NCBI GenBank assembly: GCA_032164245.1
Contig: JAVMKO010000001.1
Span: 285,269,041-285,333,040, forward strand
Direction of reading: 5' to 3'
From: Sternotherus odoratus
Taxonomy: Eukaryota > Chordata > Testudines > Kinosternidae
Length of the DNA: 64,000 nucleotides
Below the pieces are notes generated by a model. That model saw nothing but the letters and a program-made list of their open reading frames with translations. It searched no databases and was not told where the DNA came from. Position numbers and translations under genes: made by a program. Positions 34,834 through 44,010 of this stretch are shown here, piece by piece (the first letter of the stretch is position 1; every line of letters begins with the position of its first letter).

Positions 34834-37800
34834 GTAAGTTCCCAGGAATGGTCACTTCAACTTTTTTTTTTTTTGGTGTTCTGTTTTTGTTTTGGCTTTT
34901 GTTCCTTCTCTGAGGACCTTCCATTCCCAGCATGCACAAGACAGACTTTTATTTGTTACCCAGCTGTGAATGCACCGAAAATGTTTCAATTGTTTTGTTC
35001 TGCATGACAATATTAAATAACATAGTGTATCAAATGGACACTTTTACTTCTGATGTAATAACACCTTTTGTTTCTGACAGTAAGTTTTTGTTCCCATCCT
35101 GGCAGTCCTGTAGACAGTAGCATACCTAGAACTTGTACTGCTGCCTAGAATGCGCCTGAGCAGCAATCCACCTTGATATAAAGAGAAAGTTAAACATCTT
35201 AAGAAGATCACTAGAAAATTATTTTATGCTGCCGCTTCTGCATTTTCAGCTTTTTGCATGGGAGTGTTTGTTACTTTGCCAGATTGTAGATTAGGATGTT
35301 GCAGTTAATGGAAGAAACTATTTGCAGGTGAGAAAAGGCATAATCTTCTCCATCACTAGTTTTAGATCTGTCACCATTAGCAACCAATCCTTTGTCACTA
35401 CACTTGAGCAATTTCTTTTTCTGGTATGCAGTGATCCTACCTCAGGAATTGGTATTATAAAGTATGCAGCATTTTGTCAGACGAATCTTCAAAAATTGTT
35501 TCCTATAATTTATTTCTAGAGAAATTGCATAGAATGAAATGAATTATTTGCAACTGAATTCCATATACTTAACTACATTAGTATGCTGTATCCAGCCCTG
35601 AATAAGTCCAGCATAATACTACTACTTACATGTTTATTGGCTGTTTTCTTCCTTCAATGCTTATCCTTTTTCTTAAGGCACTGATTAATTGAGGCATAAT
35701 GTATGTGAATGTTACCACTGCATCATCTACTCTTCTTTATGTGATTTTGGTTACAAAAATGCACGTTCATGTACACATTTCAAGAGATTATTAAATGCCT
35801 GGGTTTTTTTAATTGACATGTTAAGTCATATAATGGTTTACTTTCCCTTTTAAAGGTGAAAACTTTATCTCTTGAAGAGCAGAGGGCTTAGAGTTATACA
35901 ATGCTCATGTTCTGGGTGATGTGCCGAATTTTGATTTTTACCATGACTGAATAGCCTACAGAGAGCGTGATAGCAATGCATGTGGCACCTTCTCTGCATT
36001 GCATAAAATGAACTAGAGTCCATCTGATTAGATAAAGCCCTATTGAGGTGCCCAGAAAAAAAAATAGGTCTCCCTAATATACCATTTTATTGTGCTTGCA
36101 ACCTATTTGGTAACTTTCTCCATTGTTAATACTGAAGCTGGTTTTCAACTATCAGCACAATTCTAGATCCCTGCAGCCCCAGCCCGATAGTACATGTATC
36201 ATGTATATTAAACCAATACATCATTTTTAATGGCACACAGCCTTACAATAGGCTATAGATATTTGATTAATAGAGGCCTTCATGATTCTGTATAAAACAT
36301 CAATTTGATACAACTACTACTACTACTATTACTACTACTACAAGTCTATAAGTCTATGTTTTAAAGAGAGATCATCAGGATAAATTTTGCTCCAAATGTA
36401 AAAATGAACCTTTTACTAAACCCTAAAACCCATGTTTTCCATTATTATTTTTAAGTATCGTCCCTATTTTGCATTCTTGCAGTACCATTCTGCACCTAGA
36501 CAACTGTGCATATTTGGAGGAGGGCATGGTATGCTGGCAGGGGAGGAGGCAGGGTGCTCTCTGTGGTATTGTCACTTGACATGCCCACGGGGAAACAACC
36601 TTGGCCATGAATGCTGATTCTGTTGTTGCTCTCTCTCTCCAGGGGGTATTAACTTCTGTGAATTGCCTCCCTTTAGTGGGAGGGTATGGGCCAGCTGCAA
36701 GTGGGCAGGCAGTGACAGTGTGAAGTTTATGAAGGAGCCCAAGGAGTATTGCGGAAGAGCCTTTCTATGCCTCACCTCTACATGGATGGCCCAGTCTGTG
36801 GATCCCAATACATTTGCCAACTTACTGATTTCCAGTACCCCAGCCCCACTCCTACATGATGGGAGTATGAGCTCAGACTGCAGAGTCTTCCTTTGACCTC
36901 CTCGTGGCTCTATCCACAGCAAGGCACACTCTGTGCCTTAATTTATGTTGTGGTGGATGCGGGCTACATACAGCTTTTCATTTGAGGAGCATATTGGCCT
37001 AAGACACTATGTTGCTGAAACACATTCTGTTTATCCTGGATTTTTAAATCCAATCACATCTACTTATGAGACTGATTGGTCTGATATGCATCTTGCTCAG
37101 TCAATAACTTTCCTGTAAAAGCCAACAGCTGCCCAGACCTGTCCATCAACAGTGCAAAATGCAGAAATATTTGACAGCTCCTAACAGTCTTTACCAGTAA
37201 TTTTTTTGTGCTTTGGAGGCTTTGCCAAGCAAATGTACAAATGATGATGCTTCTTGGAACAAGTGGCTCAAGGCCACATGTTCATTAGCTTAACAATATA
37301 AACCCCAATGTCAGAGCAGAGCATGCAGCTGTATAGACGCCATGGTCCAAATGTTCAAAAGTGGCCTCTCATTTTGGGTGGCTTAGGGTACGTCTACACT
37401 ACGAAATTAGGTCAAATTTATAGAAGTCGATTTTTCTGAACCGATTGTATACATTCAATTGTGTGTGTCCCCACTAAACATGCTAAGTTGGTGGAGTGTG
37501 TTCACAGTACTGAGGCCGTGGGTATCCCACAGTTCCCGCAGTCTGCGCCACCAATTGGAATTCTGGGTTTAGTTCCTAGTATACGATGGGGCAAAAACAT
37601 TGTTGCGGGTGGTTTTGGGTACTTGTAGTCAGTTGCCCCTGCCTTCATGAAAGCAACGGCAGACAATCGTTTCACACCTCTTTTCGGTGCAGACTCCATA
37701 CTGCTTTCAGCAGACGGTGCAGTACAACTGCTAACCATCATCATCCACCCACCGCTTCTGCTACAACTCTGCTCTCCTGGTGCCATGAATCCATTTTGCA

Positions 37801-38025
37801 GGTCCTCTCCTCATTCTGCATAAATATCTATTCTTGTGTCATTCACCGCTTCTGCTTCAACTCTGCTCTCCTGCTCTTGCCTCGATAGCGAATTTCTCCA
37901 TCTTGTCTGTCATTGGCTCTTGGGAACGTGTGTTCTTCCTCAGGAAATGTGCATGGTGCTAGCCATCATCATCTACCGCTTCCGCTGCAACTCTGCCCTG
38001 CTGCAGATGCCATACCACGGCAAGC

Positions 38026-38760
38026 ACGGAGCCCACTCAGCTCTCCACTGCTGTTGTAAACACCTCGTGTATTATCCTGCAGTATGTGCAGAACCTGCAA
38101 ACGCAGGCAAGGAGGTGATGACAGCACGATCACGATAGTGATGAGGACATGGACATAGACTTCTCTCAAAGCACAAGCCCTGGCAATTTGGACATCATAG
38201 TGGTAATAGGGCAGGTTCGTGCCATGGAACGCCGATTCTGGGCCCAGGAAACAAGCACAGACTAGTGGGACCGCATAGTGTTGCAGGTCTGGGATGATTC
38301 CCAGTGGCTGCAAAACTTTCTCATGTGTTAGGGCACTTTCATGGAACTTTGTGACTTGCTTTCCCCTGCCCTGAAGCGCAAGAATACCAAGATGAGAGCA
38401 CCCCTCATGGTTGAATTACCATTGGGGATGTTGAAATGACTGTAGTTATTCTTGGGGACATAGCCTACCCCTTAATGCCATGGCTCATGAAGCCATACAC
38501 AGGCTCCCTGGACAGTAATAAGGAGCAGTACAATTATAGGCTGAGTAATGTGCATTTGGACGTTTAAAAGCTCGCTGGCGCAGTTTAGCTTAAGCCTCAG
38601 CGAAACCCATATTCCCATTGTTATTGCTGCTTGCCGTGTGCTCCACAATATCTGTAAGAGTAAGGGGGAGATGTTTATGGTGGGGTGGGAGATTGAGGCA
38701 AATCGTCTGGTGGCCGATTATGCACAGCCAGATTCCAGGGCGATTTAAAGAGCGTAGCAG
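38026..38760 (+). pseudogene. Harbinger transposase remnant (HARBI1-like)
   Basis: Pieces in several frames match PIF/Harbinger DDE transposases. An N-terminal segment near 38260-38400 reads WDDSQWLQNF, then GTFMELCDLLSPALKRKNTK. At 38454 comes GDIAYPLMPWLMKPYTG, containing an Asp of the catalytic core. At about 38600, in another frame, is IPIVIAACRVLHNICKSKGE, the family's C-terminal motif. In-frame stops, at least two frame changes, loss of the middle (between about 38416 and 38451) and disruption of the segment expected to carry the catalytic Glu make it non-functional. Confidence 0.82.
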
Positions 38761-39413
38761 GGCATGCTCCGCATCAGAGAAACTTTGAAAACCAGTTTCA
38801 TGACTGGCCAGGCTATGATGTGACAGTTCTGTTTGTTTCTCCTTGATGAAAACCCGCCCGTTGGTTGACTCTACTTCCCTCAACCGACCTCCCCCCTTCG
38901 ATCACCGCTTTCAGAGGCAATAAAGTCATTAGTATTTCAAAATCATGCATTCTTTATTAATTCATCCCACAAATAGGGGGGGGGAAATCTCAAGGTAGAC
39001 TGGGAGGGGTGGGTGAGGAGAGAAGCACTGGGTACCCCAGTGGATGAGGGGAGGAGGGAAGGACAAGGTCACACTACAGTTCAGAAATGATGCTGGGTGC
39101 CCATAACCTCCCCGCCCCGCGTTCTTGGGTGTCTGGGTAAGGAGGATATGGAACATGGGGAGGAGTGCAGACAGTTATACAGGGGCTGCAGTGAGTCTGT
39201 GCTCCTGCTGCCTTTCCTGCAGCTCCACCAGATGCCTGAGCATGTTGGTTTGCTCCCACATTAGGCTCATTAGCCTCTGGGACGGAGACGATAGGGAGAG
39301 CATAGAAACATCTGCAGCTGCGGGAGGAAAAAAAGGGAGAGTAGTATTTAAAAAGATACATTTTAGAGAACAAAGGGAAGACTATTTCACACTGAATCAA
39401 GTGATTCACATTA

Positions 39414-39900
39414 CAGTAAAACCTCGATTTAACGGACCTCGATTTAACGGACTTCGGATGCAACGGACAAAATTTCTGAGCAAGTCTGATGCATCCCAAA
39501 TCCATTTATCGCGGGCTGGCTGCCGGCTCCCGGCTGCTGCCCAGGTCACAGCAGCGGGCGGGCTGGCTGCCGGCTCCCGGCTGCTGCCTGGGTCACAGCA
39601 GCGGCCGGGCTGGCTTCCGCCTGGGTCACAGCAGCGGGAGGTCTGGCTGGCAGGCGGGCTGGCTGACAGCTCCCAGCTGCCACCCGGGTCCCAGCAGCCG
39701 GGACCCGGGCGGGCTGGCTGACGGCTCCCGGCTGCCACCCGGGTCCCAGCAGCGGGCAGGCTGCGGAGCTGCCGCCCCGACCCTGTGCAGTCGGGCTGCT
39801 GCTCCGACAGCTCGTTTTTTTATTATTATTAAATAACGGACTTTTTCATATAATGGACACCCCCTCGCCTGAATTAGTCCATTAAATGGAGGTTTCACTG
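39414..39900. mobile_element. Tigger/pogo-like element nested in the Harbinger
   Basis: This 487-bp element starts CAGTAAAACCTCGATTTAAC, ends with the inverted version (attaaatggaggtttcactg), and is flanked by TA (39412-39413, 39901-39902). The interior (about 39510-39770) is a GC-rich array of imperfect 45-60-bp repeats containing gggctggctgccggctccc and ggtcacagcagcggg. Open frames up to 198 codons across the array are low-complexity shadows. Confidence 0.9.
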
Positions 39901-40251
39901 TACATAGCACATGTGCTTTACCACCCTTTCCCCTTTCCTCCTACTTTCCCCCACCACTGGGTGGATAGTATCAGGAAAAATCCCTCTCAGCAAAACACAA
40001 ACAACTCAGCATGAACGGGCCTCCACCCTCCATGTGGCAAAAGCTTTTAGAGTTCCTCCAGGAGAGCTTTATGGAAATGTCCCTTGAGGATTTCAGCTCC
40101 ATCCCCAGACTTTTTAACCACTTTTCCAGTAGCTATACTGGCTGTGAATGCATCCCAAGTCTTCAGGGCAAATCAAACATGAAATACATTTGCTTTTAAA
40201 CCCTGTATTATATTTACAAAGGCACACACACCTGAGGGGCCTTCTCCGGCT

Positions 40252-40470
40252 TCATGGTCCGGGAGCCTGCCTTGGGAGGGTTGGGAGGGCGCTTGCCTGC
40301 TGTATGGATTCTTCTCCCCATACAGCGATCAGATCCAGTACCTCCTGTTTGGTCCATGATGGAGTTCTTTTGCGATTCTGGAACTCCATGGTCATCTGTG
40401 CTGATGAGCTCTGCATGGTTGCCTGTGCTGATGAGCTTGCCATGCTGGCCAAACAGGAAATGAAATTCAA
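40252..40470 (-). pseudogene. Harbinger Myb/SANT-like protein remnant
   Basis: A 72-codon minus-strand frame contains QNRKRTPSWTKQEVLDLIAV followed by WGEESIQ. This is the first helix of the Myb/SANT-like (trihelix) DNA-binding domain found in the accessory protein of Harbinger elements. The rest of the domain is lost or out of frame. It points towards the transposase remnant, convergent with it. Autonomous Harbingers need this protein for nuclear entry and DNA binding. Confidence 0.75.
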
Positions 40471-42346
40471 AAGTTCCCAGGGCTTTTCCTGTGTACCTGG
40501 CTAGTGCATCTGAGTTGAGAGTGCTGTCCAGAGCAATCACAATGGAGCATTCTGGGATAGCTCCCGGCGGCCCATACTATCGAATTGCATCCACACTAAC
40601 CCAAATTTGGAACAGCAATGCTGATTTTGCCACTACTCCCCTTGCCAAAGTGGAGTACAGAAACCGGCTTAAAGAACCCTTTAAATCAACAAAACTGGGT
40701 TGGTTGTGTGGACAAATCTAGTTTTATTTCAATACAACATGGCTAAATTCGACATAATCACGTACTGTAGACCAGGCCTTTAGTTTTTTGGTGCCCCACT
40801 TTAGACACACATAGGACTTTGCAGCTAACCCTAACCCTAAAACACCAGTTGAATTAACTCAATACATCTCTTCAACGGGGCACTAAAAATGGAGCCACCC
40901 AAAATTAGTGACCACAGATCATTATGCCATTTGTACCCTCTACATCTGCTAGGAGCTGGCATCCTTTAGAAAAAGGAAGCCAACCTTAATGGACTGAGTA
41001 TAAAATTGAGTCCCCCAGAGGGCTCTATATTAACTTTTTACCAGTTTTGGGGTGTGGACTGAGCTCTGTCTCCTATCCCTCCACCCCAGTAAATGAGCAT
41101 TTAGCAGAACAAAAAAGCATAAACTATGACCAGGACCTTTTAGATGCATCTGGGAGGGCTGTGGGCCAGCTGCAAGTGGGGAGGCAGTTCCAGTTGGCTG
41201 CCATCTTCCATGTTCTGACCAATGGATTTTCCCTGCCATGATTGAATGTCTGAACTCATGACCAAAAGATTAACCCCCATCTGACCTTAGAGGCCCTGGA
41301 TGTCCATAGACCACCCAAGCGCCCATATATGATGAGCTTGTGCAAAGTTCTTCATGACCTTATTGAGTTCCAGTCATACCTGCCTAGAGCTACCTGGTTG
41401 GTAACCTCATTCCAAATGCTCAAAGGAAAAAACATTAGTCCTGCCAACTGCCCCTTCATAAACCACCCCTTTCAGTGCCACTCCTAACCCTTCCAGACAC
41501 AGTTTCCTTCCTCTAGGTCCAGGCAGGAACATCGTGTTGAGCTCTCCATGGGGAGTGGGTATTGTTATGTGGTTTCTTGCACTTTTCTCTGAAGGAACCA
41601 GTACTGAAGACAGAATACTGGACTAGTTGGAACGCAGGTCAGCACCCTGACGGGAACTCCTATGTTCCCAAGGTTGCATCCAGGCTGCTTCTGACTAAGA
41701 TCCTCCCTCCCGCGGCCCAAATCTTGAGGCCTTAATCTTGGTAACTGCCAGTATGGTCTGAAAAAGGTTCTGACAAGCCCTGTTACTTTCATAACTGGTA
41801 TAATTGCTTTATGGTGAGCTTGACATAAATAACAATAAACCATATGGTAAAACCCATTGATTGGCAAACCCTGCCTAAGATACCTTGCACGATGACTAAT
41901 TACTGGCACAAAGGGTGGAAGAAGAGAGCTATCTTTAATGAGAACAGTTCCTATGCATTGATTATACACATTATTCATAATTAAGAATAATCCGTCTAAA
42001 CACCCAGGTCTTTGCATAATTAGCCTATAAGTCTAGGGAGGGGGGAATGGACTGCCATGTATTTTGGCATGCAGATGTTCGGGATGTTGCTTCCCCTTTA
42101 AACAATTCATCAAGGGGGAGACGTGCCATTGCCAGAGACATTACTAGCCCCCCCTTCTTGATATACCAAGAGATAAAGCTTTCATCTTAATGGTCTGAGT
42201 TATCTGAGGTTTTCAGGTGGAGCTGCTGCGCTGATTTTACTTCCACTCTGAACACTAGCCTTTGCATGAATGTGGCAGATATTTTCTGTGCTAGCTGCTT
42301 TGTGGTGCTTGGTTATATTCTTTAATTTGCTGTACTGTTCTTGCAG

Positions 42347-42388
42347 AACATGTTTCCTCTAATGCCAGCGATAGCGAAAGTAGCTACA
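42347..42388 (+). CDS. DLG2: DLG2 42-bp optional exon (HVSSNASDSESSY)
   Basis: This small exon has acceptor ttcttgcag and donor gtaagt. It supplies 14 residues, read with the preceding base as QHVSSNASDSESSY and the start of an Arg codon. The same Ser/Asp-rich segment is a known optional insert of DLG1 (QHVTSNASDSESSY), and its presence here fits DLG2. At 42 bp (a multiple of three, phase 1 to phase 1) it can be included or skipped without a frame change after either upstream alternative exon. The acidic Ser-rich sequence offers possible CK2-type phosphorylation sites between the HOOK and the GK domain; that role is inferred. A TGCATG motif lies 78 nt upstream, and a TTTTG-repeat, pyrimidine-rich tract lies about 45-75 nt downstream. 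Both could be splicing-regulatory. Confidence 0.9.
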
Positions 42389-42991
42389 GTAAGTTATTGC
42401 TTTCGTTTGGGGCTCGTTACGTTGCATTGCTTGTTTTGTTTTGTTTTGTTTTTCTCTCCTTGCTGCTCTTTTTTAACTTCAAAAAAAAAAGATTATTATT
42501 GGAGCAAATGGCTTGAAATGCAAATTTCTAACCAGATTTCGGGAACGAAACCGCAAAAGAGAAACGGTCTCCCTTATGCAGCTAATGAGCATGAGCTTTG
42601 TTCATTTGAACGCTTGCTGGGAAATGAAACCAAACCTGACTCTGGGAAGGTTTACGAACATTTCGAGTTCTTGGGTACTATTGGGTAAAGTCTCAGCAGG
42701 GCTGGCTCAGCATTATCATGGCATTTCTTGGGGACTCTTAAAAGGAAAACTATTCCACAAGTGCCAAAGTCATGAAAACACGGCCTCCCTTGTGCAGTTG
42801 TAATTTGCACCAGCACTTCTACACCTTAGTTGCAAATAATGGAGTTAAGGTGCAAGTTCTCTGATTTGAAGATGCAGACCATTTTCTGGGTGCCAATTTC
42901 TTAACTGCAGATTGCACCTTCAGAAAGGGAGGCTGGGCCTTTGGAAACTTGACCCTGATTCCTTACAAATTGAGATTCCTTACAAATTGAG

Positions 42992-43224
42992 AGGTTGAAG
43001 ATTAGCAGCCGTGTTAATCTGTATCCATAAAGAAAACAAGGAATACCTGTAGCACCTTAGAGACTAGCCAGTTTATTTCAGCATAAGCCTTTGTGGGCTA
43101 TAGCCCACTTCATCGGATGCATAGAATCCAATCTATGCATCCGATGAAGTGGGCTATAGCCCACGAAAGCTTATGCTGAAATAAACTGGCTAGTCTCTAA
43201 GGTGCTACAAGTATTCCTCGTTTT
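42992..43224. mobile_element. Palindromic foldback element, copy 4
   Basis: This is the best-preserved copy. The left arm from gattagcagccgtg through ctgtagcaccttagagac and gggctatagcccacttcatc is mirrored almost perfectly by gatgaagtgggctatagccc through ctctaaggtgctacaagt. The loop is about 43121-43134. A 13-bp direct repeat CTTACAAATTGAG flanks it (42979-42991, 43225-43237), and a further copy sits at 42962-42974. The outer left 30-40 bp (agcagccgtgttaatctgta) has no mirror on the right. Confidence 0.88.
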
Positions 43225-43907
43225 CTTACAAATTGAGGCCATGATTGTGCAATCCGAGCCATGAAGAAGGATCGCTACACTGTGCCAAAGTCCCATTGAA
43301 ATCATAGGCCTGGAGTCCAGTGGCATGAATCAGATTGCGGGATCAAGACCTTCATGGGGACTGTTTGCATCATTTCACTTCCCCCATATGTATTAATGAT
43401 ACTGAAATATTCAGGCAACATTAAAACATTTTTCAAAAAGTGGTGAAAAATGCAGAAAATGAGTAATTTAAATATGACATTATTGTCTATATGAGAAAAG
43501 ATAACCAAAAAGCTAGGTTAGTCTCCATATCTCTCTCTGTTTATTGGATTGAATCAAGCCATTTGCTTAGCATATGCAGTTGTTCACCCGTCACAGAGCA
43601 CTTGTCTTGGGTTAAGTATCTGTATACATTAAGGTTACCATTGCTTTCAAACCACATAGTTACTGGTCTTGATATAGTGCGTAGCAGTCAGTTACCATTA
43701 ACAAGCACTGCTTTGTTTCAGCAAAGTAGATTTTTTACACCCATTCAGAAATGGAAGACTAGTTTTTATTCTCCTGTAGTGAAAATGATTCCCTGGAAAG
43801 CAATTGCCAGAGCTACAAGAAAATTGTAGGCACATTGAAACCGCAAAAGATCTCCTTTAGACCCAGTTTAATATTTGCCGTGTCCTCAGTTGGGGAATTA
43901 TTGATGG

Positions 43908-44010
43908 TCTTGTGATCAAAGCATAAGACTGGGTGTCAAGAGGCCCAGCTTCTTTTCCTGCATCTGTCCCAGCCTTTCTGTATAACTTTGGGCAAGTTTG
44001 TTATGGCAAA
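43908..44010 (+). mobile_element. MIR-type SINE fragment
   Basis: It has forward MIR words: caaagcataagactgggtgt, then cctgcatctgtcccagcc, then ctttgggcaagtttg. It is old and diverged. Confidence 0.5.

Larger units (their letters stand above)
37386..40779 (+). mobile_element. PIF/Harbinger transposon, 3.4 kb, degenerate, with nested Tigger
   Basis: The left end GGGTACGTCTACACTACG and right end CGTACTGTAGACCAGGCCT form a terminal inverted repeat. TTA is duplicated at 37383-37385 and 40780-40782, the three-base duplication of PIF/Harbinger. It carries the two gene types of the superfamily: a transposase remnant on the + strand and a Myb/SANT-like protein remnant on the minus strand near the right end. 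Both are broken. A Tigger element at 39414-39900 sits between them. Confidence 0.87.
34834..42346 (+). other. DLG2: DLG2 intron with large Harbinger element
   Basis: This intron runs from donor gtaagt to acceptor ttcttgcag. A poly-T tract lies at about 34862-34875 and an (ACT)n-like microsatellite at about 36310-36341. The segment 37386-40779 is a transposon, described separately. The rest (34.9-37.3 and 40.8-42.3 kb) holds AT-rich sequence and faint repeat pieces, including a foldback repeat (gtggcctctcattttgggtg and ggagccacccaaaattagtg) into which the Harbinger element inserted. Confidence 0.85.

Noticed and set aside
37586..37888. 100-codon Ser/His-rich frame
   Set aside because: It lies in the leader region of the Harbinger element before the transposase remnant; not a separate gene.
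39125..39721. 198-codon plus-strand frame
   Set aside because: It runs across the Harbinger/Tigger border and the GC-rich array, so it cannot be one gene.
40827..40838. Telomere-like taaccctaaccc
   Set aside because: Only two units in ordinary intron sequence; too short to be an interstitial telomere.
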